A stretch of 42,115 nucleotides of DNA from Discostella pseudostelligera (GCA_036940085.1 JALLBK010000040.1:1-42115); one strand, 5' to 3'; shown: positions 28,923 through 39,686, numbered from the stretch's first letter. Program-made: numbers and translations. The notes: generated by a model from the sequence alone, not told the origin.

Positions 28923-31011
28923 CGCTATTAAGAAGGCGCATTCATTTCAGCAGCTCCATCATGCTTCGGATGCGCGGCTTCCATCATCTTGGAGGTGGAA
29001 GCGACCACATGTTGTGTCGTTCGACTCAACTCTCGCCATCGCCACAAATTATAGGATTCATAGAAGATGGGTACTCGCAGCTGAAAGCGAGGAGCTAGTT
29101 GAAAAGAGTTTTAGCAATGAAGAAAGTGCGAGTGCAGTCGGAATCGCTTCGCCGACGAAAAGTCAAGATGCAATGCCAGAGAAAACAATTGACAATGATG
29201 TTTCAGCCATCACATCTAGCCCCGTCGTCGAATCACTTGCGAACAAATATTATCAGAGAAAAATGAATCTCATGGTGGAGGAGGCTAACACAATGACAGA
29301 CTCTTCAGTAGAGGAGACTAAAGCATCTACGGCAGATGTACCCACATCTCCACCTCAACCTCCGACCACCGTGCAACCACGCCGAAGATTTACTGATTTT
29401 GGCATTGCATCGGAGAGAGCGGAGCCTATTGGTGGAGAAGTCTCCACGCAAGAATCTGAATCCAGTGCAAGAAGTAGCGAGGATTCTTCCACCACAATGA
29501 CAATGAAACTGAGGGGGTTTTCTGAGTCTGGACGACCTCAACCTTGGATACGAAGCGATAACGCGTACTTGGAGGAGGAGATGCCCCCTGCTGCTGCCGT
29601 GGTAACCAAGGAGCAAAAGCCTGCTAGCTCGTCCGAAGTAATGCCTGAGCAACCTTCTAAACTCATCAATACGCAACCTTCATCTCCGCCAAGCAATCTA
29701 TCTGTACCAAAAACTAGTGGTGTTGACATTGATGTATCTGGCCAACCATTGATCATATTTGGCGTCGCCTTCTCTTTGGCATTGGGAATATATTTGAGAA
29801 AGGTCAGTGATGTGCGCAGTAACGGAAGTGTTGACAACAAGGAATCTGGTTTCTTCGGGAACATTACCAACGAATCGAAAAATCTTCTTCAGAAGGTAAA
29901 AGATGCTGGTACGGCGGGTGCAATCTCGTACGCACTGTGGGAAGCGGCCTTTTGGGGTGTTTCCGTCCCCATTTGCTTGGTAAGCTACCGTCAAGTTATG
30001 GGTCGTTGGCCTGATCTGACGAGTGGTGAGGATTTGAAGAAACTGGGCCTCGAAGCTTTTGCATTCGTTAATTTTGCAAGGTTGGCAGTGCCCATTCGAA
30101 TTGGTTTGGCACTGAGTACTGTCCCTTGGGTGACGGAAAGTATTCTGCCTATATTCATGGGTTCTAAAGAAACGAATGAATTGGATGGTGAAATAATGAC
30201 TTCTGCATCTGAAAATTTGACTTCTACACAAGTATTCTCTGGCGACGATGAGGAAGAAGAGACACCGTTTCTGAATGATGCAGCTGACAATCTAAGAGTA
30301 TCAGAGGCAACACTCTCGTCGGCTTATTATGACACTAACAAAGTCTACGACGATGAGTCATTGGACATTTCGGAAGTTGAGAACCGGTTACGCCGAATTG
30401 AGACTGAAGCATTGCGGATATCAACTTTGACAACAGACAGAATGAGCTCTGCTATAGATTCCACTCCTCGTCGACAAATGAATTATCATCCCGGGAGTTT
30501 CAGCAACATCAACGAATATTGCGAGCCAGGTCAAGTTAATAATGCATGTTCTGAATCAATTCAGGGATACTTGGATTCCTTAGCGAGTACCGGCGCAATT
30601 GCAACCGATGGTGAAGTGAAGACAATTGTTGGTTATTTGGATTCTCTCTCGAGCAATATCGTACCGAACAATATAAACAGGGGTGCTGCCTTCACTTCTT
30701 ACTTGGATGCATTATCGATGGGATCTATCCCTGCACCGACTTCCGCGAAGGCAGTGGCAAATTATCTGGATATGCTGAGTAATGACACTCTCACTCCCAC
30801 TGCTTCCTCCCAAGAAGTTGGGGGACAAATAGGGTCTCGAATCAATGACGTTGAGGAACGCCTTAGTCGACTAGAATCATCGATTGTAAGTCTCCCGGAT
30901 GAAATTGCCTCTAGGCTCGTAAGCTTACAGGCAGACCAGGACAAAAAGATGAATAATGACATGGAAAAGATAATGAAGATACTTGTGGATGAAAAAGAAA
31001 ACGACAATTAA
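28879..31011 (+). CDS. YLD-repeat protein C with an additional membrane domain
   Basis: 710 aa, single exon. Signal peptide MGIATLILLLLC ending KKAHSF (~23), an F-type plastid site; no twin-arginine signal. A long acidic, Ser/Thr/Pro-rich linker follows; then a helix LIIFGVAFSLALGIYL (~291-306). Residues ~335-425 form a membrane domain unlike A and B: ISYALWEAAFWGVSVPICL, GRWPD, AFVNFARLAVPIRIGLALS and TVPWV, recalling DUF1279/FAM210-type proteins (pattern only). The YLD core follows: EYCEPGQVNNAC (~546-557), YLDSL, YLDSL, YLDAL and YLDML at ~564, 586, 608 and 629 (22/22/21 spacing, as in A), then a coiled coil with SLPDEI (~650-700), also as in A. So C carries the same core on a different membrane anchor. 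Function unknown. Confidence 0.85.
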   Translation: MGIATLILLLLCHHNAIKKAHSFQQLHHASDARLPSSWRWKRPHVVSFDSTLAIATNYRIHRRWVLAAESEELVEKSFSNEESASAVGIASPTKSQDAMPEKTIDNDVSAITSSPVVESLANKYYQRKMNLMVEEANTMTDSSVEETKASTADVPTSPPQPPTTVQPRRRFTDFGIASERAEPIGGEVSTQESESSARSSEDSSTTMTMKLRGFSESGRPQPWIRSDNAYLEEEMPPAAAVVTKEQKPASSSEVMPEQPSKLINTQPSSPPSNLSVPKTSGVDIDVSGQPLIIFGVAFSLALGIYLRKVSDVRSNGSVDNKESGFFGNITNESKNLLQKVKDAGTAGAISYALWEAAFWGVSVPICLVSYRQVMGRWPDLTSGEDLKKLGLEAFAFVNFARLAVPIRIGLALSTVPWVTESILPIFMGSKETNELDGEIMTSASENLTSTQVFSGDDEEEETPFLNDAADNLRVSEATLSSAYYDTNKVYDDESLDISEVENRLRRIETEALRISTLTTDRMSSAIDSTPRRQMNYHPGSFSNINEYCEPGQVNNACSESIQGYLDSLASTGAIATDGEVKTIVGYLDSLSSNIVPNNINRGAAFTSYLDALSMGSIPAPTSAKAVANYLDMLSNDTLTPTASSQEVGGQIGSRINDVEERLSRLESSIVSLPDEIASRLVSLQADQDKKMNNDMEKIMKILVDEKENDN

Positions 31012-31375
31012 TATGTGACAATCCACACAAAACTTCATAATCCGATCGGCATTGGATGGGAATTCCACATAAAGGAAACCATTCTCTATCTGAAAGTGTG
31101 CGGGTGACGCAGCCGCAAAAGGCACCGCCATACCGCGTGAGAACTATCCCACGTGCATTGTGAAGGTTGTTATTCTCGCAAGGAGATCTGCTGATAGATA
31201 GAAGCGTAGCAGGGACAAAGGACAAGGACAGGTCTCTATCCAGCGACAAAAGAGTGAGTTTATGATAGAGCGGGTTGAAATGGGGCTTGGAACTGTTGAG
31301 TTTTTGAAGAAGTCAAGCGGTGGTGTTTATTTCTTAAAATCATGTAACTGAAAATAGTCGATGTTCGCAATTCGA
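31012..31375. other. Convergent 3' region, nothing recognised
   Basis: 364 bp between the stops of YLD-repeat protein C and CLPTM1. No gene or repeat seen. Confidence 0.5.
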
Positions 31376-33837
31376 TCATTCCCTCTTATCCCTTGCTCCT
31401 CTCCTCAATCCGATAATAAGATCTCCAGATTGACCAGTTGCCCTTTGTTCTCTTTCACCCTTCCGCACACTGACAGCTCCATTTCCACATTTTTTAGTAT
31501 CGTCGTCCGCACCGGCGAGTTCAGAGGTCTGATTCCTATCAGCCGCCAGTTCTCGTGCCTGTTCCGCCAACATTTCCTCCGTTGGTTGGGCGCATTGACC
31601 AAATTCATTTACTCTCGTGAAATCAGTCTTGTATTTGTATCTCTGAAACAGATAGATGAAGAATATCAAGTCATCACGAAGACAAGCCAGTCTATGCATG
31701 ATGGGCATCTTGATAACGAAAGCGAAGAGATCGTCGATGAATGTATTGATACTTTTGTATGTCATGGTCCGCCAATTCAGATGCGCTACACTTTGTAACT
31801 TGTAATTGATGAACAGCTGAGGTGTCATCATTACAAACCCGAACATGTAGATGAATCCAACCAGAGTATTGAGTATCCAAGAGTACCACCCTCGATGTTT
31901 CTGGTAGAAGAGACTATACATGCCGTAACCTGCCACGAGAGGCATTGTTACGAATAGTAAGTGCGAAGTTGCGATTTCATCATACTCTTTCGTCTTGGAT
32001 TTCTTATACGATTGTACTTCGACCCATTCTATCTTCCCACCCTCGAATTTCAGAGTAATGGCTTTGGATATCTTCCATACGTCAATCGCAAGCCCTACGC
32101 CATTCGACATTAGCACCATGAAACTTGTATCATTGTCCGCCAAATACAAGAAGATGATAAAGCTAAATCCAGCATTGACAATCATAGAGCGAAGGCTGAG
32201 ACCTTCCATTGACTTTTTATTCTTGAAAAAGCTGATATCGTTTTTGAATGCCAATATATCAAATATAGTGTGCAATAGTGACACGATCGCTGTTATAACC
32301 AAAAGATACGGGTTGGTTTCTAGGAGCATGTTGCGTAGCATGTCATTCCCTTCATCTTCTTCACCGGTGAATGCTTCCTGTTTACGCCAGTTGTCTTCTG
32401 TTTGACTTTGTAGTTGCCATTTCCACATCTTTTTGATGAACAAAAATTGGAATTGCGGGAGGTTAGAGCATAATTAGATTGCGAAATTAATGCCGTAAAA
32501 TGCAAGATACAAGGGCTTACCGGAACAGTCTCAACATTGATATCCAGCTTGCTCTCTTTCACCGTACCATTCAACTCTTTCAAGCTACCAGACGTCATCC
32601 AAAATTCGGATTGATATAGTATCGGATAATACAAATCCTGATTCGGAACATGAAAGCTACGAGCGCCCTGGTCGTCACCATCTCCCCCCTCGTACCAATC
32701 CATGTGATTCGCAATCTGACTCGGTATATTCTTCTTATGCGGGAGGCTGATCGATGCAATATCTATAAGTTGCAATGTCACAAAAGGCTTCATGTAGAGT
32801 AGAATTTGATCGTGTGTTTTGTTTCGTGACGCCACGGTTAAGACGGAAGTGTCCTTATCTTCCGCACTCACTGTTGTGTCCACCGATGATGGTGTATCCA
32901 GGAGACTTTTCACATCCCTATTCTTCTTCCTCTTTCGATATCGTGTAAGTGTCATTCGTTTTATCAAGACATCCTCCTTCCCAACTAATCGATTTGGATG
33001 ATGATCCATATCTCGTGAATCGGTACCATCCCGAAATGTCCTCCGTCGGTGCAATCGAACATACGCGTAGAGTTGTGTTTCGTTATTCCAGATGGCTTGT
33101 GTTATTGGGATGGTGAGTGTTGCATTGCGATGATTCATAGTTTGGTCGGCATTGGAAGATAGATATCCGGATATGATGGATGGCTTATTATTGGCCTGTT
33201 TTGATGTTTCGTCGTCATCATTGGGTAGGATGCCACCGAGAATTAATCCATCTTGTTGCCACGATGCCAAGATGCTCCCACTGGTTGTTAACGATGAATC
33301 TTCGGTAGTGTCGTCATCAACATCATCGTGCACGGTGGTAGTAGTAGTCGTTGTTGTTGTTGTTGTCAGTGATGGCCATCCATTTGGAGCATCAGGGGAG
33401 TCAGTGATTAGCACAGAAAGATCCATAACCGTCCCTGGTGCCCAAAGACATGCGGGTGGCAACTTTGGCAATCTGTTATTCCATTCATGATTGTCGTCAG
33501 TTGTTACCCCGATAGGTTTCCCCATTGGATGATTAGGCGATAAGATATCATTGTGTAAATTATTGGGATTGTTGTTGTTATTATTCGGGGATGGCATGAA
33601 TGTCATCTTTACAAAGCCAATTACATTTTGCAACAGGAAGAAGAGCATGAGATGCTGCAATATTTTCATGATGAAGCTGGGCTCCTGTTGATCGGCGGCC
33701 CCTTGATTTGGCGGTTGACGCTGATCTGCCCCTGTTGCTGCAGATTCTACCCCTGTCGTTGATTGGGGCTGGCGGTGGGGTCTCGGCATGGTAGAGCCAT
33801 CGAGGGGGGCGTCGTCTACGGCGGCGGCGGCGTCCAT
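31376..33837 (-). CDS. CLPTM1-family multi-pass membrane protein
   Basis: Exons 33837-32521 and 32428-31376 give 789 aa in phase 0. CLPTM1 family marks are strong in exon 2: LLETNPYLL, FKNDISFFKNKKSMEGLS, PQLFINYKLQSVAHLNW, NTFIDDLFAFVIKMP and TRVNEFG. Human CLPTM1 is an ER/plasma-membrane protein that holds GABA-A receptors and the paralogue CLPTM1L acts as a lipid scramblase for GPI synthesis; the role in algae is not known. Exon 1 has one early membrane helix (LMLFFLLQNVIGF, ~residues 60-75) and a long lumenal domain with insertions, including an 11-Thr run and poly-Asn. The chosen start (MDAAAAVDD) resembles the family N-terminus; in-frame ATGs lie up to 33999. The tail is Arg/Lys/Gly-rich. 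Divergent from the sulfotransferase-like gene. Confidence 0.93.
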
Positions 33838-34062
33838 GGTTCGTCGATGTTGCTGTCCTCGCTCTGGCTTTTGTGCGGCGGGAAAGCCTCCGAGCGAGCG
33901 GCGCGCGCGCACCACGCACAACTTACACGTGGTACTCCTAGTTTGGCGCCACCTATCTTCCCGCCATCGCCACATCCCCGCCATTTTCGCCACATTCATT
34001 TCCACCTAGAGATAATAATATTTCCACCCAAAAAATGACACTGACCATGACCATGAACAATC
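33838..34062. promoter_or_regulatory. Divergent promoter, CLPTM1 and sulfotransferase-like gene
   Basis: 225 bp. Contains a GCGCGCGCGC run (33900-33910), CACGTGG (33927-33933), and CTTCCCGCCAT (33957-33967), the reverse complement of the ATGGCGGGAAG word seen in other promoters here. An ATG at 34035 opens a 21-codon frame that overlaps the next gene's start out of frame (stop at 34098-34100). Confidence 0.5.
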
Positions 34063-35523
34063 ATGACGACAATACGGAGGAAACGACGACAAGGAATTGA
34101 CGCTAAATGGAAGCCCATCGCACTCGTCATCTCTTCGGCTGGCTTTCTATCCATAATAGTATGCATCGTGCGCCTGATTCCTAGGCGAAGTAGTAGTCTT
34201 CAGGCTAGCGGCGGCGACGGCAGCGGCGTCGGTGGCCGGCTGGGACAACACCAACAACAACAACAACAACAACAGCAGTTGGCCACCACCGCCAAGATAC
34301 GGCAGCAACAAAATCCGAAACGGAATAATAAATATGCAGTGGATAACCTACTTCCCATGCGAAGAGCCTTAGAAGATGACAATTTTGACCCGCGTGCCGC
34401 TGAACTAGCACGAAACATTTTAGGTGCATCGTTGAACCTCGTTGACATACACATAATATCTCACCATTTTTCGATTACGGAAGAGTCATATTCAGGAATA
34501 GTGGCAGAGTTCTGCCCCTTGAATTTTGCAGCACAGAAAGAGAATCCACCAAGCCTGCCAATGTTCAAAGATGTGGTCGGTGTGTCACCTCAATGCAATG
34601 AACACAACAATGTACGAGTAGATCTCAAGGAGGCAGTGGACTTGGTCCGAGAATTTGATGCCGACAATACTGACGTATTACCGACAATTCTCGATCTAAA
34701 GGGTGTGGTATTCCATGAAAGTCGATGTGGATCAACATTGGCAGCAAATTCTATGATGGCATTGCATCCCGAGAAAAATCGTGTGTACAGTGAATCGTCA
34801 CCCCCACCACCGGCCTTCAAAATTTGTGGAGAAGATTATTCCGACTGCTCGCCACAAGCATCGGCCAATTTGCTAAAAGATATCATCTATTTGATGGGGC
34901 GATCGAATGATCCAAAGGAACAAAATCTATTCTTCAAGTTCCAATCGGTCACAACACGGAACTTGGAATCGTTCCGCCTTGCCTTTCCCACCACGCCATG
35001 GGTATTCATGTACCGTAATCCCATCGAAGTTATGATGAGTCAGTTAGATGTCCCACACACATCCAAAGCCAACTGTGTTCGATCGAAGCATTCATCTCCA
35101 TTGATAAAGAGAGCTATTGCTGGCACGGAATACAAATTTGACGATTTTTCCGATGAAGAATTCTGTGCAGTGCATCTAGCAACGATTTGTGAATCGGCAC
35201 TTCGTAATCTTGAGGATGCCGATGGAGTAGGCATGGCAATCAAGTATGCTGACGATCTTGAATATGCATTCCTTGATACCGTATTTCCCAATCATTTTCT
35301 CGCTCTTGTCGACGAGGATGGACGAGCCCGGGTTGAGAAAATTGCTGGGACCTATAGCAAGGGTAGGGGGGGTATGCACGAGGGTGAATTCCATTCAGAT
35401 AGCGAAGAGAAGATACGGAATGCTCCAAAATCCATGAAGGATGCGGCTGATGAGTTTCTTGGACCGGTGAATAAACTGCTTGATAAGTCTCGCTATAATA
35501 TTAGACCGGAGGATGAGGAATAA
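34063..35523 (+). CDS. Sulfotransferase-like type II membrane protein (probably Golgi)
   Basis: 486 aa, single exon. A short basic N-terminus (RRKRRQ) and one helix ALVISSAGFLSIIVCIVRLI (~19-38) give a type II membrane topology, followed by a low-complexity stem with nine glutamines. The catalytic part has GVVFHESRCGSTLAANSM (~214), matching the PAPS 5'-phosphosulfate loop (RSGST in the family), and WVFMYRNPIEVMMSQL (~312), matching the 3'-phosphate-binding RxP...S element. Such enzymes put sulfate from PAPS onto sugars or proteins in the Golgi; the acceptor cannot be told. Cysteines in the lumenal part are plentiful. No family-level assignment beyond the P-loop sulfotransferase fold. Its stop faces the ankyrin gene, 228 bp apart. 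Confidence 0.8.
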   Translation: MTTIRRKRRQGIDAKWKPIALVISSAGFLSIIVCIVRLIPRRSSSLQASGGDGSGVGGRLGQHQQQQQQQQQLATTAKIRQQQNPKRNNKYAVDNLLPMRRALEDDNFDPRAAELARNILGASLNLVDIHIISHHFSITEESYSGIVAEFCPLNFAAQKENPPSLPMFKDVVGVSPQCNEHNNVRVDLKEAVDLVREFDADNTDVLPTILDLKGVVFHESRCGSTLAANSMMALHPEKNRVYSESSPPPPAFKICGEDYSDCSPQASANLLKDIIYLMGRSNDPKEQNLFFKFQSVTTRNLESFRLAFPTTPWVFMYRNPIEVMMSQLDVPHTSKANCVRSKHSSPLIKRAIAGTEYKFDDFSDEEFCAVHLATICESALRNLEDADGVGMAIKYADDLEYAFLDTVFPNHFLALVDEDGRARVEKIAGTYSKGRGGMHEGEFHSDSEEKIRNAPKSMKDAADEFLGPVNKLLDKSRYNIRPEDEE

Positions 35524-35751
35524 AGTGAAAGAGCACAATCAACATTATTTGGATATTCATCATCAATATCAATTCAAAAGTGAGCTGCGTAGGATTAAGA
35601 CTTATTACACAACATGTTTTAATCATAGTTATTGCTGTACAAATGTGGGGTATTTTCACTTTTTACAAACTGGACATCACTCTGACAAACGCAGCTCAAG
35701 TAGATACATTTCCCTCGTTCCCTCTCTTAGGACGACTGTACGATGCATAAC

Positions 35752-37857
35752 TTAGGCGCTCTCTGAGTCTGCACTTGATGCAGCAGAAATTGCAGCGTCA
35801 ATTGCCTCGTCGTCCTCATCATCTTCTTCGGCATCCTCCTCATCGACATCTCCAATGTGTCCCTCAGCCTCCTCAGCTTCCTCGGTCTCTTCCTCATCAT
35901 CCTTGTTTAAGAATTGCCTCTTCTTCTCTTCCATATCCATGGCATTCATCTCGTTGACAAGCTCACGCTCTTGCTCGCTGGCGGTGCGCTTCAAGAATTT
36001 GAGCTCGCCATTGAGCATGAAATCCATGTACTCACGTTGCTTAGTTACGCTCGCGACGACGGCATCACGCTCTTTCTCTGCCTTAATGAACTGAGACTCC
36101 TGCGCCTTGACGGCTTCTAAGACCTTCTCGCGGTCTGCCATGGTTCGCTCAGCATCTTCAGCCTGACGCATGAGGATGCTAACAATCTGTTCGCGCTCCT
36201 TGGCGGCATCCTCAAGCATATTCTCCTGACGAGCTGTGTCGGCAATGATGGTTTGGTGGACCTTGGCACACTCCGCCATGGTCTCTTCATGCATGGTGGC
36301 AGCATTGACGATACGCTCCTGCTCAGTTGCCATGGCATCAAGAGCGGTGGCAACAATAGTAAGCTTGCCTTCGAGGTCCTCAATTTGGGATTGAAGCTTT
36401 TTGTTCTCAGCAACGAGGACTTCACACTTGCGTTGGAAGGCAGATGCGGCATCGGAGGAGTTGCCAGCACTTGATGCCAATTGGGAAGCAAGCAAAGAAA
36501 CCTGGCTGGCCAACGATTGTTCAGTTTCAATAGTGGTCTTGAGTTGTTCCTCAAGAGCATCGGCGTGGGCCTGGGCGGCAGCCAACTCCTTCTCACTAGT
36601 CTCAGCACGTTCTTCCAATTCATAACGTTCCTTGTTGGTCAACTTGTAACTCCTGAGCTCAGCCGCCTTCTTATCCGCAAGTGCAACATTGAGCTCCTCA
36701 ATCTCGGCCTTGAATTTCTCAGCAAGTTCCTCAGCCTCCTCATCCTTCTTCTCCAACTCCTCCTTCTTTGCTTCCATCTCTGCCTCAGCCTCTTCGAGCT
36801 TTTCATTCAATGCCTTAACCTGAGCGTCGAGGTTGGCAATCTTGGTCGCGAGGAAGCGTTCGGTATCGGATCGGGAAGCAAGTTGTGCCTCAAGAGCATT
36901 CACATGATCGACAAGGACCTGGGAAGTCTCCTGGGTCTTAGCAAGTTCGGCCTCAAGATCGGTAACGCGGCCATTGCCGCCCAACATGGGAAGACTGTTG
37001 AGCACACTGGGGTAGGCGTCGGGCATGGCAGGCACCATGATTCCAGCATTCTCCACATCCTTGACAGCGTTGGCTTCAACATAAAAAGCCGATCCCTTCT
37101 CAAGAGCGCGGATGAATAAATCGCGATTGGCATGAGTTGATTGCTGAGCCAAGACCATGGGAGTACGTCCCTTGCGATCCTGGATTTCAATACTCTGGGG
37201 GTAGGCCATGAGTAGGAGGTTGACAACATTCTCATCACAGCCGTTGCGGATGGCAAGGTGGAGGGGGAGCATACCCTGATCGTCTTTGCATGCCGCACCT
37301 TGTGCAAAGGCAAAGAGAAGAGCGGAGATAGTGTCCTCTGGTGCACGGAAGATGATGGCGGCATGCAAAGGCAATAGACGCCATCTCAATTTGCCATCGG
37401 CCTCCTTGCGTGACACCCATGTAGATGCCTCCTGGGGACAGGTCGCGACACGCTCCAAGGCACCATCCCAATCCTTGCGCTGCACAGCAAGGTACAACTC
37501 CGAGGGGTTGGTATCATAATCACACTCGAAGGCAGTACGACGAGGACTGGCCACACGTTGGTAGGTAGAGTTGAAGCTAACCACCGATACATTTCCTCCA
37601 GGCGAGCCTGGGTTCGAGCGCAAACCACCCGCCGAGAATCGATCATCACGTCCATCAGCATATCCGTTCATCAATGCCAACATGGCAGATGGAGTGGAAG
37701 CATCGCGGGCACTCAATTGCTGCAACACCTGTTGCTGTTGACGCTGCAAAGTTTGGAGGTGAGCGAGCTGCTGCTTGCGGGCAGCCAACATGGCACTGGC
37801 AGAGGCGTGATCGGGCGTCGTTTGAGACGAGGGGAAGAAGGTATTGGGTGATGTCAT
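35752..37857 (-). CDS. Ankyrin-repeat protein with long coiled coil
   Basis: 701 aa, single exon. The N-terminal ~110 residues are Gln/Ser-rich. Two to three ankyrin repeats follow (~125-250): NPSELYLAVQRKDWDGALE, LLPLHAAIIFRAPEDTI, MLPLHLAIRNGCDENVV and KGRTPMVLA. The P-x-E-A-x-T-W-V followed by W-R-x-L-P-L-H-A-A pattern is a large family in diatoms with no known function. Residues ~300-650 are heptad-rich coiled coil (many E, K, A, L), with TAxQE/ERIVxxA repeats near 510-570. The tail is strongly acidic (~650-700). The start is the first in-frame ATG, since the frame's upstream end is a GTG codon. It is likely cytosolic or a scaffold; nothing indicates a targeting signal. Confidence 0.85.
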   Translation of the reverse strand: MTSPNTFFPSSQTTPDHASASAMLAARKQQLAHLQTLQRQQQQVLQQLSARDASTPSAMLALMNGYADGRDDRFSAGGLRSNPGSPGGNVSVVSFNSTYQRVASPRRTAFECDYDTNPSELYLAVQRKDWDGALERVATCPQEASTWVSRKEADGKLRWRLLPLHAAIIFRAPEDTISALLFAFAQGAACKDDQGMLPLHLAIRNGCDENVVNLLLMAYPQSIEIQDRKGRTPMVLAQQSTHANRDLFIRALEKGSAFYVEANAVKDVENAGIMVPAMPDAYPSVLNSLPMLGGNGRVTDLEAELAKTQETSQVLVDHVNALEAQLASRSDTERFLATKIANLDAQVKALNEKLEEAEAEMEAKKEELEKKDEEAEELAEKFKAEIEELNVALADKKAAELRSYKLTNKERYELEERAETSEKELAAAQAHADALEEQLKTTIETEQSLASQVSLLASQLASSAGNSSDAASAFQRKCEVLVAENKKLQSQIEDLEGKLTIVATALDAMATEQERIVNAATMHEETMAECAKVHQTIIADTARQENMLEDAAKEREQIVSILMRQAEDAERTMADREKVLEAVKAQESQFIKAEKERDAVVASVTKQREYMDFMLNGELKFLKRTASEQERELVNEMNAMDMEEKKRQFLNKDDEEETEEAEEAEGHIGDVDEEDAEEDDEDDEAIDAAISAASSADSESA

Positions 37858-38465
37858 GGTCACGATGTTGTTTTTGTTCCCCTCCTTTGATTTGCAATGG
37901 GATGAATTGGTGTTGATGGATCACCGATAGAATGGATTGAGATGTGAGTTCTGATGTCGATGAAGGCGATTTGTTGGAAGGAAGTTTCATTTTGAGTGCC
38001 TCTCTGTGCTCAACCTAAAATCGCAGGGGCAAGGACATCTTCTTCGCTGTTTTTGGATTTTACCAATTCCTACATCAAGTCATCCGTTAGAGTATGCTAA
38101 ACTAGAGTCTCAACGTTATATGGCGACTACCATTCGAGAAGGTGGGAGGTTGAGAGGCTGGCTTGCGCTCGAAGCTACTTATGGCGATTTTGCTACGATA
38201 CGATCATCGCCAAGTATTTTCGCCAAACTTCAACTGTGGTTGGATCTTTCGTCTTTCCGTCCAGGCCGCACCGCACCGCCGCACAACCGCACAACATGAC
38301 TTTACCTCTACCTTCACCTATGACAATGACCGTGACCTTGGCCATTGGCCATGGACCATGGCATCCGCCGCCGCGGCCCTCATTACGGTACTTATCAACC
38401 AACCAACCCAACACTGATCAGACGAGAGGAAATAGATAGTATCTCGTCANATCGAAGACTCGATC
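37858..38465. promoter_or_regulatory. Divergent intergenic region, ankyrin protein and PAP2 phosphatase
   Basis: 608 bp with no gene. Contains the undetermined base N at 38450, 16 bases before the PAP2 ATG, showing a local assembly or base-call ambiguity. CCGCACCGCACCGCCGCAC repeats lie near 38266-38290. Confidence 0.45.
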
Positions 38466-39686
38466 ATGGTTCCTCCTCCTCCATCTTGTCCTTTCACCGG
38501 CAGACACATTCGATACCTTCTCCTCGCCGCATGCCTTTCCTATCTTACCTATTTTATTGTCCACGGGGTGATCACGGAGCCTCCATCCTCCCGAGCCGTC
38601 TACATTTGTGATACTGCGTCGGATGACGACGTCGTCGATGATGTTCATGTGCTATCGGAAGACTTGACACAATGCTTGTCGCTCGATGATGTCACGACCT
38701 GTGCAAATTTGAAAAATGCCAATGGGGGTGTTGCAACTTGCATTGAATCCTCGTGTGGATATAGACTCTTTCCAAAGATTGATATTTCTGTGGCGGGATC
38801 ATCGAATCCATATGACCCCTACGCTGCCACGTCAAAGTCTACTTTTCTAGCGGCTGTTTCGATTTTCTACGGTTTAGTGCCATACTTGTGTATTGTCTAC
38901 CTCCCACTATTCCTACTTACGGGAGATCTTGTCCCTTTGACAAGACTAGTGGTGTTGGGAATGATTTCCATAATTAATGAAGGGATTATCAAACATTTGA
39001 TAGAGCAACCTCGTCCAACGGGAAGTTGTTTGTATTTTCTGTCGTTCGGGATGCCAAGGTAAATAAGTATGCTTGAGTTTGTGAATGCTATATTGTACTC
39101 AATTGAATTTGTTTTGTTCTCATTCGATTCATTACATTACCCCTACGCCAGTGGACATGCAGCTACCAGCGTTGGCCTTCTAACTTATCTCCTATTGGAA
39201 AAGTTTGTGTACCATCCGAATTTACTCTTTGGAACAACATGCATCCCAAAAAGTGATCAACGAAGCGCATATTCGTTTTTATGGGGATATGGTTGGCACA
39301 AGCAGACAGATGGTGAAGAGCATTGCCTACCAGATGAGGTTGGCGATTCAATTGCTATTGATATCAACGTGAATATTACAGAGTCTGACGCCCTGGTGGA
39401 GACGAAGCCGTTGTCGGTTGCAGAACGATTTACTCAACCTTTTCGAATTGAATGGATCTATCATTGGTATGCACTCGGCTACTGCATATTGTTGCTCCCA
39501 GTTCCATTCTCCCGGGTGTACCTTCACGACCACTCGCGCAATCAAGTTCTGGTGGGATCTTTCGTTGGAATGGTGACATCAATTATTTGGTACATTGGCG
39601 TTGTAAGAAATTGTGGAATGAAGATGATTGGATGGAGGCAGCAGTCCGAATGGGGAAAATGGTGGTGTAGTCAACCCTCGCCATGA
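38466..39686 (+). CDS. PAP2-family lipid phosphatase, membrane protein
   Basis: Exons 38466-39058 and 39152-39686 give 375 aa. The splice rebuilds the second catalytic motif: GMPSGHAATS. All three PAP2 motifs are present: KHLIEQPRP (motif 1), PSGH (motif 2) and SRVYLHDHSRNQVLVG (motif 3, with the catalytic His). Hydrophobic helices lie near residues 16-33, 120-145 and in exon 2, typical of lipid phosphatases that dephosphorylate phosphatidate or dolichyl-diphosphate. The large hydrophilic loop after the first helix has several Cys and sits in the lumen by topology. Substrate is not resolved; dolichyldiphosphatase or a glucose-6-phosphatase-like role is possible. Its 3' end overlaps the next gene by 16 bp on the opposite strand. 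Confidence 0.9.

Noticed and set aside
36481..37119. 212-residue plus-strand Leu-rich frame
   Set aside because: Antisense of the coiled coil in the ankyrin gene, a common artefact of Glu/Lys-rich coding DNA.
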